Positions 1 to 7,016 of a stretch of 7,043 bases of DNA are shown here, piece after piece. Under the pieces are notes generated by a model that worked only from the letters and a program-made list of their open reading frames with translations, was not told where the DNA came from and ran no database searches. Source of the stretch: Candidatus Pelagibacter sp. TMED165 (GTDB lineage Bacteria > Pseudomonadota > Alphaproteobacteria > Pelagibacterales > Pelagibacteraceae); assembly GCA_002171035.2 (NCBI GenBank), contig NHHO02000010.1:12474-19516 (forward strand), read 5' to 3'. Every line of letters starts with the position of its first letter. Position 1 is the first letter of the stretch. The translations under genes and the position numbers were made by a program.

Positions 1-50
1 GCTTTCATTGAAAAAGCTGTTTTTGGAAGTTGAAGAGTTTCTTTAGACAT
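1..50 (-). CDS. ileS: Isoleucyl-tRNA synthetase, N-terminal 16 codons only (runs off the window)
   Basis: Reading leftward from an ATG at 50-48, the window encodes MSKETLQLPKTAFSMK and then ends. The 'TLxLPKTxFxM' pattern is the usual extreme N-terminus of bacterial IleS, which charges tRNA-Ile with isoleucine in the cytoplasm. The class I catalytic motifs (HIGH, KMSKS) would lie outside the window and cannot be checked. The ATG shares one base with the TAA stop of ribF (TAATG), so translation is probably coupled. No clear Shine-Dalgarno is visible, only AGCGAGA just upstream. The ribF-ileS order is common in bacteria and supports the call. The identification rests on 16 residues plus synteny. 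Confidence 0.8.
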   Translation of the reverse strand, partial: MSKETLQLPKTAFSMK

Positions 51-958
51 TATTTTCTCGCTTGCTTTATATCAAGTTTAATTTGTTTTCTTAGATGTTC
101 TAAGTTTTTAAATTTTTTCTCAGCTCTTATAAATTTCAAAAAATCTACCTTGATAACCTTATTATATAAGTTTTTGTTGAATCCAAATATATTTACTTCT
201 AATAAGAGATTTTGGCCATTAAATGTCGGCCTATAACCAATATTAGCTATACCTTTTTTTCTAAAACTACTAGATTTCGCTATTACTGAATAAACTCCTA
301 ATCGAGGAACAATGTAGTCTTTTAAATTTATATTGCATGTGGGGAAGCCAATTTTTCTTCCCCTTTGATTTCCTTTAATAACAGTGCCTTGAATTTCCCA
401 AGGCCGCCCCAAAAGCTTTCTAGTTTCATTTACTTTCCCTTGATTAATAAGTCTTCTTATAATTGTTGATGAGATAACTTTTTTATTTTTTGTTACTGGT
501 TTGGTCAAAACTGTTCTAAAATTATATTTGCTTTGATGAAATTTAAGTTTTGTAATATTACCTTTTCTTTTATTTCCAAATTTAAAATTTTTACTTACAA
601 AAAGAAATTTGCATTTCAATTTTTGGTGTATAATTTTATTTATAAAATCCAGATAATTAACTCTAGAAAATTTTCTATCAAATTTTTTAATTATAAGAAA
701 ATCAAATTTTTGCTTTTTCAATAATCTAATTTTTTGTGATAAATTATTAACACGATGATTTTTAATTGAATTATTGAAAAACATAACAGGTAACGGTTCA
801 AATGTTAGAGCTCCAAAATATATCTTATTTTTTTTTGCTATGTTTCTTGCTGTTAAAAAAACTCTTTTGTGTCCTAAATGAACTCCATCAAAATTACCAA
901 TAGCTAAGGCAGAGTTTTGAAATTTTTTCCCTATATTAAAATTTTTAAATATTTTCAT
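50..958 (-). CDS. ribF: Bifunctional riboflavin kinase / FMN adenylyltransferase (FAD synthetase)
   Basis: A 302-residue protein of normal family length. It phosphorylates riboflavin to FMN and adenylates FMN to FAD in the cytoplasm. The N-terminal nucleotidyltransferase half carries the phosphate-binding signature AIGNFDGVHLGH (about residues 19-30) and the later ISSTIIRRLI motif. The C-terminal kinase half carries GRPWEIQGTV, the RGRKIGFPTCNI nucleotide/flavin-binding motif, and NIGYRPTF followed by LLLEVNIF, whose Glu fits the catalytic position of the family. Both activities look intact. The ATG at 958 lies one base after the stop of the upstream HAD gene, and its Shine-Dalgarno is weak, so coupled translation is likely. 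The stop overlaps the ileS ATG. No FMN riboswitch is visible ahead of the operon. The protein is very lysine-rich, as expected from the AT bias. Confidence 0.96.
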   Translation of the reverse strand: MKIFKNFNIGKKFQNSALAIGNFDGVHLGHKRVFLTARNIAKKNKIYFGALTFEPLPVMFFNNSIKNHRVNNLSQKIRLLKKQKFDFLIIKKFDRKFSRVNYLDFINKIIHQKLKCKFLFVSKNFKFGNKRKGNITKLKFHQSKYNFRTVLTKPVTKNKKVISSTIIRRLINQGKVNETRKLLGRPWEIQGTVIKGNQRGRKIGFPTCNINLKDYIVPRLGVYSVIAKSSSFRKKGIANIGYRPTFNGQNLLLEVNIFGFNKNLYNKVIKVDFLKFIRAEKKFKNLEHLRKQIKLDIKQARK

Positions 959-959
959 T

Positions 960-1766
960 TTACCAGACCAGTTTATCTTGAAAAAAATTTGTTTTCACTC
1001 CGTAATTGTAAACTAAATTATTAAGTTCTTTTATACTATTAAATTCAGATCGATGAACACCGTCTGTAATAAATATTGAGTCTAAATTTAAATTATTTGC
1101 TCCCTTAATATCAGTCCTTAAATTGTCTCCTATTACTAAGGTTCGTTCGTTATTCCTTAAGCATAAATCATATATTTCTTTATGTGGTTTACCAAAATAA
1201 ATAACTTTTCCTCCAATCTTTTCAAAAATTTGTGCAATTGTGCCCGCACAATACTCAGCAACTTGGCCTCTATGAACAGTTAAATCAGGATTTGTACAAA
1301 TAAACTTTTTATTAAAATGATCTTTTAAAAGGTTATGATAGAAATCTAAATCATTGGTTTTGCCATCAAATAATCCTGTGCATAAAATAAAATCCGAATT
1401 ATTTAGACCTGATTTATTTTTTTCTAATCCTTCAAAAAGGGAATTATCTCTTTCTGGTCCCAAATGATAAAAGTTTTTTCCGTACTTTTGTTCTTGTATT
1501 GATTTTATTGCTGCCTCACCTGAAGTTAAAACATTTTCTAATAAATATTCATCCATTTTTAATTTTTTTAAAAATTTAATCACGTTCAAGGTTGGTCTCG
1601 GAGCATTAGAAAGGAAGATTACCCTCTTTTTTTTTTTCTTCAAATTTTCAACTGCATTAATGGCATCCTTGTGTAAATTTATTCCATTATGCATTACACC
1701 CCATAAATCGATTATATAGGCATCGTACAAATCATGTATTTCAGATAAATGTTGTAGCTTCTTCAA
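960..1766 (-). CDS. HAD superfamily class IIA hydrolase (TIGR01459-like), TTG start
   Basis: A 268-residue cytoplasmic phosphatase-like protein. Seen: motif I DLWGVMHNG with nucleophile candidate D20, motif II IFLSNAPR with S53, motif III Lys K193 in YFGKPHKE, and motif IV IGDNLRTDI with D214 and D219. The region between motifs II and III fits the C2 cap of class IIA. The Asp two residues after the nucleophile, normally the general acid/base, is Trp (W22). From memory this is typical of this alphaproteobacterial subfamily rather than a mutation. Substrate unknown; NagD, pyridoxal-phosphate and glycerol-phosphate phosphatases are relatives. The start is TTG at 1766-1764: no in-frame ATG lies between the upstream stop and the catalytic motif (the first ATG is M25, inside motif I), and AAGGA lies 10 bases upstream. 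It heads the operon with ribF and ileS. An 11-base A run (1637-1627 on the plus strand) encodes consecutive lysines. Confidence 0.88.
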   Translation of the reverse strand: MKKLQHLSEIHDLYDAYIIDLWGVMHNGINLHKDAINAVENLKKKKKRVIFLSNAPRPTLNVIKFLKKLKMDEYLLENVLTSGEAAIKSIQEQKYGKNFYHLGPERDNSLFEGLEKNKSGLNNSDFILCTGLFDGKTNDLDFYHNLLKDHFNKKFICTNPDLTVHRGQVAEYCAGTIAQIFEKIGGKVIYFGKPHKEIYDLCLRNNERTLVIGDNLRTDIKGANNLNLDSIFITDGVHRSEFNSIKELNNLVYNYGVKTNFFQDKLVW

Positions 1767-1776
1767 TTTATAATTG

Positions 1777-1781
1777 TCCTT
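1777..1781 (-). promoter_or_regulatory. Shine-Dalgarno AAGGA deciding the TTG start of the HAD gene
   Basis: Read on the minus strand, AAAAGGAC lies 10 bases ahead of the TTG at 1766-1764. It is the only purine-rich stretch near the 5' end of the reading frame. The upstream frame closes with TAA at 1784-1782, so no ATG is available there. This supports TTG initiation. Confidence 0.6.
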
Positions 1782-1788
1782 TTATTAT

Positions 1789-1817
1789 CTTATAAAAAAG
1801 ATGTTAAAATATAGCAA
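1789..1817 (-). promoter_or_regulatory. Candidate RpoD-type promoter for HAD-ribF-ileS
   Basis: On the minus strand, TTGCTA (1817-1812; 4 of 6 matches to TTGACA) is separated by exactly 17 bases from TATAAG (1794-1789; 5 of 6 matches to TATAAT). Transcription would begin near 1782, leaving a leader of about 16 bases that still contains the AAGGA at 1781-1777. In such an AT-rich region chance matches are common, so this is only a reasonable candidate. Confidence 0.4.
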
Positions 1818-1850
1818 TATCGCGATTTTTGTGGTTATTATTAATAAACA

Positions 1851-1878
1851 CTTGAAATTTAAGCAAAAAATACCATAT
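1851..1878 (+). promoter_or_regulatory. Candidate heat-shock sigma factor (RpoH) promoter for groESL
   Basis: CTTGAAA at 1851-1857 matches the RpoH -35 consensus exactly. After 13 bases comes TACCATAT at 1871-1878, which fits the -10 CCCCATNT in all but its first two bases. The spacing is like that of the E. coli groE promoter. Transcription would start near 1885 and give a leader of about 28 bases with AGGAG at 1900-1904. No CIRCE operator lies in the leader itself. RpoH control of groESL is well established in proteobacteria; its use here is inferred. Confidence 0.65.
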
Positions 1879-1912
1879 CAAACGTACATATAAATTTACA
1901 GGAGAAAAACGT

Positions 1913-2209
1913 ATGAAATTTAGACCTTTACATGACCGAGTGCTAATTAAAGTGCTCGATAGTGACGAAAAAACTGCAGGTGGAATAATAATACCTGATA
2001 CTGCAAAAGAAAAACCTCAAGAGGGAGAAGTTGTTGCTGTAGGTGGAGGAGCTAAAACTGAGTCTGGGAAAACAGTTCCTATGGATGTAAAAGTTGGAGA
2101 TATTGTCTTGTTTGGGAAATGGTCCGGAACGGAAGTAAAAATAGACGGCAAAGAATATAGCATAATGAAAGAGTCTGACATTATGGGAATATCAAAAAAT
2201 AAAAAATAA
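1913..2209 (+). CDS. groES: Co-chaperonin GroES (Cpn10)
   Basis: A 98-residue protein of standard length, the heptameric lid of the GroEL folding chamber in the cytoplasm. The N-terminus [12 protein letters not shown] is the family hallmark. The mobile loop that docks on GroEL spans about residues 16-34, with the hydrophobic tripeptide I25-I26-I27 in [26 protein letters not shown] and the C-terminal DIMGI also match. The ATG at 1913 has AGGAG (1900-1904) eight bases upstream. groEL follows 18 bases after the stop, so the two form the usual groESL operon, probably driven by the RpoH-type promoter upstream. Base composition of groES and groEL is visibly less A/T-extreme than in the neighbouring genes, as expected for highly expressed genes. 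Confidence 0.98.
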   Translation: MKFRPLHDRVLIKVLDSDEKTAGGIIIPDTAKEKPQEGEVVAVGGGAKTESGKTVPMDVKVGDIVLFGKWSGTEVKIDGKEYSIMKESDIMGISKNKK

Positions 2210-3886
<1,677 letters not shown>

Positions 3887-3892
3887 TTTCAC

Positions 3893-4570
3893 TTAATTCA
3901 AAGAATTTAAAAAAGGCTGCAGTTTCGCAGCCTTTTTTTTTGCAACAAATAAACATGCTGTTGATCCTAAAATCTCTCCATCTTTTAAAACCCTAAGATT
4001 ATTATCTGCTAAGGTTTTACCAGTAGAAGTTATGTCTGTAATAATTTCTGAGGAACCTATAAAAGGATAAGTTTCGGTAGCGCCTAAACTAGGTATTAAC
4101 TTGTATTGAGTAATTCCCTTAGAGCTTAAGAAGTCGTTAGTAAGGTTAGGGTATTTTGTTGCAACTCTTAATCTAGTATTTCTTTTAGATCTTATATCAA
4201 AAGATACTTCTTCTAGATCAGCAATTGTCTGAACATCAATCCAATCATTAGGAACCGCAACAACTAAATTAGCTTTTCCAAAATTAAGTTTTTTTTTTAT
4301 AATAATTTTATCTTTTAAATTTTTTTCAGACTCATTTAAAAGATCTAAGCCTGATATTCCAATATCAAGAGTGCCATCTCCAAGTCTTTGAATAATTTCT
4401 TTAGCATGTAAATAAATAATTTTTACATTAGATTTATTTTCAATAGTAGCAAAATAATTTCTCTCTTTGTCACTTTGTAAAATTTTTAAATTATTACCTT
4501 CAAAAAAAGATATTGCTTTATCTTTTAATCGTCCTTTACTTGGCAACCCTATAGTAATCATATTCTTCAT
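3893..4570 (-). CDS. hisG: ATP phosphoribosyltransferase, short-form catalytic subunit
   Basis: A 225-residue protein that catalyses the first step of histidine synthesis, joining ATP and PRPP to give phosphoribosyl-ATP. Seen: N-terminal LPSKGRL (residues 9-15), GDGTLDIGISGLDLL, and the PRPP-binding loop DITSTGKTL (179-187). It lacks the C-terminal regulatory domain of the roughly 300-residue long form, so it belongs to the short HisG class that works as a hetero-octamer with HisZ, encoded immediately upstream. The ATG at 4570 overlaps the hisZ stop as ATGA, implying translational coupling; no Shine-Dalgarno is visible. An in-frame ATG three codons later (4561) is an alternative start. The last 15 codons overlap a terminator hairpin serving convergent groEL. 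It carries a 10-base A run (4298-4289 on the plus strand). Other his biosynthesis genes are not in this window. Confidence 0.96.
   Translation of the reverse strand: MKNMITIGLPSKGRLKDKAISFFEGNNLKILQSDKERNYFATIENKSNVKIIYLHAKEIIQRLGDGTLDIGISGLDLLNESEKNLKDKIIIKKKLNFGKANLVVAVPNDWIDVQTIADLEEVSFDIRSKRNTRLRVATKYPNLTNDFLSSKGITQYKLIPSLGATETYPFIGSSEIITDITSTGKTLADNNLRVLKDGEILGSTACLFVAKKKAAKLQPFLNSLN
3909..3941 (+). terminator. Intrinsic terminator of groESL, embedded in the 3' end of hisG
   Basis: A perfect 6-bp GC-rich stem, GGCTGC (3915-3920) with GCAGCC (3927-3932), encloses a 6-base loop. It is followed on the plus strand by nine T (3933-3941), a classical Rho-independent terminator about 30 bases after the groEL stop. 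Six A precede the stem (3909-3914), so on the minus strand the same hairpin is followed by six U and could also act in the hisG direction. The stem coincides with hisG codons 214-219. Function in the groEL direction is likely; the minus-strand function is doubtful because it would cut the hisG message before its stop. Confidence 0.88.
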
Positions 4571-5604
4571 ATATTTTTTAAGTTAATTGCTGCACCAACA
4601 GCTGGAATATTTTTTTTAGCTCCTAAACTTTTAAGTAGACCGTCATATCGACCTCCTCTTGCAATTTCTTTATGTCCTGCAAATACTTCGAATACTATTC
4701 CAGTATAATACTCTATATCTCTTCCAAAATTAGAAATAAAATTTACATCTTGTTTAAGTTTTTTTAGATTTTGAATTGACTTGAATTCTTTAAAAGTATT
4801 TTTTTTAAGATTATTTTTTCTAGTAAATTCTGAAAGTTTTTTTTCTAATTGATATAACTTACAATTGATTTTAAGAAATGATCTAATAATCGTAACAATT
4901 TTTTTCCCTTCTTTAAAAGATCTTGGATCTTTTATTTTTTTATCAAATCTATTTAATATTTCATATATTGATCTCCCAGCAATTACTTTTTCTTGATCCA
5001 TCTTTCTCATTTCAAAAAACCTTCTTTTATCCGTATCAAATGATTCAGCGTCAATATCTGAATTCTTCTCCAGTCTTTTTAAAAGATCTTCAAAATATTT
5101 TGGTCTCCAAAAGTGTCTTATTAATCTTAGTTTCCATCTTTCAGGCATATCAAGTGAATTGATTAAACTTTTAAATAAACTTACATCACCTACTTTAACT
5201 TGAATTTTTTTACTTTTAATTTTTTTTGCAGAATTTAAAATTGTCGAAATAATTTTATAATCATCGTGAATTTGATTTTTAGAACCAAAAATTTCTATTC
5301 CGAGTTGGTCGTTTATGAAATCAGAATTCTTTTGATCTGACCTTCTGTAAGCTTGACCTGAGTAATAAATTTTTGATTTTGTTTTTTTTTGTAAATAATT
5401 AATACAAGAGGCTACTGTTAGATCTGGTCTTAAACACATGGTTTTTCCGTTTTTGCTCTCAAAAGTAAGCATTGAGCTTCTGAATTTTTCACCAGATCTT
5501 TCTATAATATATTCTGAGTCTAATAGCACATCTGGCTCCGACAATATGAATCCGCTACTTCTAAAAGTTTTAATTATTTGTTCAGATAATTTTTTTGATT
5601 TCAT
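4567..5604 (-). CDS. hisZ: ATP phosphoribosyltransferase regulatory subunit (HisRS-like paralogue)
   Basis: A 345-residue paralogue of the HisRS catalytic core. It does not charge tRNA; it binds short-form HisG and is needed for its activity and histidine feedback. Seen: MCLRPDLTVAS (about 56-66), a motif-2-like stretch YYSGQAYRRSD (80-90), the family segment KVGDVSLFKSLI then MPERWKLRLIRHFW, the histidine-pocket-like RDIEYYTGIVFE (about 295-306) and RGGRYDGLL (316-324). Where HisRS has motif 3 (GLDR), this protein ends in VGAAINLKNI, without the ATP-binding Arg, and it has no anticodon-binding domain. That separates it from the adjacent hisS. Start ATG 5604 lies inside the end of hisS (23-base overlap) with a weak GAG upstream. 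The stop overlaps the hisG ATG. It is a little shorter than many alphaproteobacterial HisZ (from memory about 370), consistent with streamlining. Confidence 0.93.
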   Translation of the reverse strand: MKSKKLSEQIIKTFRSSGFILSEPDVLLDSEYIIERSGEKFRSSMLTFESKNGKTMCLRPDLTVASCINYLQKKTKSKIYYSGQAYRRSDQKNSDFINDQLGIEIFGSKNQIHDDYKIISTILNSAKKIKSKKIQVKVGDVSLFKSLINSLDMPERWKLRLIRHFWRPKYFEDLLKRLEKNSDIDAESFDTDKRRFFEMRKMDQEKVIAGRSIYEILNRFDKKIKDPRSFKEGKKIVTIIRSFLKINCKLYQLEKKLSEFTRKNNLKKNTFKEFKSIQNLKKLKQDVNFISNFGRDIEYYTGIVFEVFAGHKEIARGGRYDGLLKSLGAKKNIPAVGAAINLKNI

Positions 5605-6916
5605 TTACAAGCTCGTTAATTGTTATTGATTTTTCATTTCCTGAAACAAGGTTTCGCAAAGTTGGTTTACCTGTTTTGATTTCATTTTCTCCGTAAAGTA
5701 CAACAGCTGGTGATTTTATTTTATTTGCATATTCCATCTGTTTTTTTAGTTTTCCTTCTCCAGGGTAAATTTCAGCGCTAATGCCTGCTGATCTTAATAC
5801 TGTTTGTAATTTGATATATTCTTTCATCGAACTTTTGTCGAAAATACAAATAACAACAGGTTTTGTTTGTTTTACTTTAAACTCTTTTTTCTGCATGAGT
5901 GCATAAACCAATCTGTCTAATCCTATAGAAATACCTGTTGCTGGAGCTTCATAATTGCCGAAGTTATTTATAAGATTATCGTATCTACCACCGCCTCCAA
6001 TTGAACCAAATTGTATAACTTGTCCTTTATTGTTTTTAACATCAAATTTTAAATTCACTTCAAAGATTGGGCCTGTGTAATATTCTAGTCCCCTTATGAC
6101 AGATGGATCAACCTCAAAATTACTAAAATTGTAATTGTTAAATATTTTTAAAATTTCTTTTAAATCATCTGTTTCCGATGATTTATTTTTCAATTCTTTT
6201 TCTATAAATTCTATATTTTGTGAACTTAGATTTGCCCCTTTGGTAAAATCTCCAGACTTATCTTTTCGTCCCTTTCCCAGTAATTCTTTAACTCCGCCCC
6301 AGCCTAACCTATCAATTTTATCTAAAGCCCTAAGGGCAATTAATTTTTGCTTATTGCTATCTATTTTAATTTTTTTGAATATTTCTTCTGTAATTTTTCT
6401 CGATGAAATTTTAATTATATATTCTTTTTTATTCAATCCACAATTCTCGAGTATTTCAGAAATCAAAACGCATAATTCTGCATCAGCTTGTAAGCTTTTT
6501 GTGCCAACAAAATCTGCGTCGAATTGTAAAAATTCTCTATACCTTCCTGGTCCAGGTTTCTCATTTCTCCATACTGTTCCAACTTGATATCTTTTAAAAG
6601 GTTTTGGTATCTCTAAATAATTTTTTGCTACGTATCTAGCCAACGGTGCAGTCAAATCATATCTTAACGACAGCCAATTTTTTTCATCCTGAAATGAAAA
6701 AACACCCGCATCAGGTCTCTCCTTATCTGGTAAAAATTTTCCAATACTCTCCGTAAACTCAAAACTTGGAGTTTCGAGATATTGAAATCCATACTTGATC
6801 ATAACTTTCTTTATGTTAGAAATTATGAAATCACGCACTAGTAATTCTTTTTCTTGCCTATCAACAAACCCTAACGGAAGCTCTTTTGAAGGTTTCTTTA
6901 ATTTATCTTTTGTCAT
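5582..6916 (-). CDS. hisS: Histidyl-tRNA synthetase, alphaproteobacterial type
   Basis: A 444-residue class II synthetase that attaches histidine to tRNA-His in the cytoplasm. Seen: LRYDLTAPLARYVA (84-97), motif 2 around WRNEKPGPGRYREF (116-129), the histidine-binding RGLEYYTG (275-282), GGGGRYD, motif 3 SIGLDR (330-335), and a C-terminal anticodon-binding domain from about 350. Motif 2 is the alphaproteobacterial form rather than the E. coli-like FRxERPQxGRYRQF, which matters because this loop reads the tRNA acceptor end. Start ATG 6916 was chosen because MTKDKLKKPSKELPLGFVDR aligns with the usual N-terminus. A longer frame beginning at a TTG at 6982 would run through the tRNA gene and is rejected. 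The ATG lies four bases after the tRNA-His CCA, with no Shine-Dalgarno between. It overlaps hisZ by 23 bases. Confidence 0.97.
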   Translation of the reverse strand: MTKDKLKKPSKELPLGFVDRQEKELLVRDFIISNIKKVMIKYGFQYLETPSFEFTESIGKFLPDKERPDAGVFSFQDEKNWLSLRYDLTAPLARYVAKNYLEIPKPFKRYQVGTVWRNEKPGPGRYREFLQFDADFVGTKSLQADAELCVLISEILENCGLNKKEYIIKISSRKITEEIFKKIKIDSNKQKLIALRALDKIDRLGWGGVKELLGKGRKDKSGDFTKGANLSSQNIEFIEKELKNKSSETDDLKEILKIFNNYNFSNFEVDPSVIRGLEYYTGPIFEVNLKFDVKNNKGQVIQFGSIGGGGRYDNLINNFGNYEAPATGISIGLDRLVYALMQKKEFKVKQTKPVVICIFDKSSMKEYIKLQTVLRSAGISAEIYPGEGKLKKQMEYANKIKSPAVVLYGENEIKTGKPTLRNLVSGNEKSITINELVNEIKKII

Positions 6917-6920
6917 TTTT

Positions 6921-6997
6921 TGGTACAGCAGGGTGGATTCGAACCACCGACCCCTAGTTCCACAAACTAGTGCTCTAACCAACTGAGCTACTGCTGC
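6921..6997 (-). tRNA. tRNA-His (anticodon GTG), CCA encoded, A73
   Basis: A full cloverleaf on the minus strand: acceptor GCAGCAG (6997-6991) pairing with CTGCTGT (6931-6925), D arm GCTC/GAGC, anticodon stem CTAGT/ACTAG around loop TTGTGGA with anticodon GTG at 6963-6961, variable GGGTC, T arm GGTGG/CCACC with TTCGAAT. Discriminator 73 is A (6924), and CCA is encoded (6923-6921). Pair 1-72 is a G-U wobble. The genomic base at position -1 (6998) reads G on this strand, but it would face A73 instead of the usual C73. Lack of the G-1:C73 identity pair is the known alphaproteobacterial tRNA-His state and matches the adjacent hisS. If RNase P leaves G-1 in place, the gene extends to 6998. Confidence 0.97.
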
Positions 6998-7010
6998 CTA
7001 ACTCCTTTTT

Positions 7011-7016
7011 ATATTA
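7011..7016 (-). promoter_or_regulatory. Possible -10 element for the tRNA-His-hisSZG transcript
   Basis: TAATAT on the minus strand lies 13 bases before the tRNA 5' end, a usual distance for a short tRNA leader. No convincing -35 is seen 16-18 bases further upstream (TAAAAT at 7039-7034), and the window ends at 7043. Chance AT-rich matches are likely, so this is weak. Confidence 0.25.

Noticed and set aside
1787..1802. Short inverted repeat ATCTT...AAGAT
   Set aside because: A 5-bp, nearly all A/T stem overlapping the candidate -10; too weak to be a terminator or riboswitch.
1819..1826. Palindrome ATCGCGAT in the divergent intergenic region, possible operator
   Set aside because: Only 8 bases with no extension of symmetry on either side. 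It stands out in AT-rich DNA but there is nothing to link it to a regulator.
6135..6587. 150-codon open frame on the plus strand inside hisS
   Set aside because: Antisense to conserved hisS and full of Phe/Ser/Leu from the AT-rich complement; no Shine-Dalgarno or family resemblance. Frames at 30-236, 533-724, 4923-5162 and 5438-5629 are rejected for the same reason.
6917..6982. A 22-codon N-terminal extension of hisS from a TTG at 6982
   Set aside because: It would be translated from inside the tRNA-His gene, and the family N-terminus aligns from the ATG at 6916.
6795..6986. Plus-strand frame of 63 codons ending in RVDSNHRPLVPQTSALTN
   Set aside because: It is the antisense of tRNA-His and the hisS 5' end. 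The RVDSNHRP-type peptide is a familiar false translation of tRNA genes.
7002..7007. AAGGAG Shine-Dalgarno-like sequence just upstream of tRNA-His on the minus strand
   Set aside because: No start codon follows at a usable distance before the tRNA begins, and no reading frame there is supported. Treated as chance.
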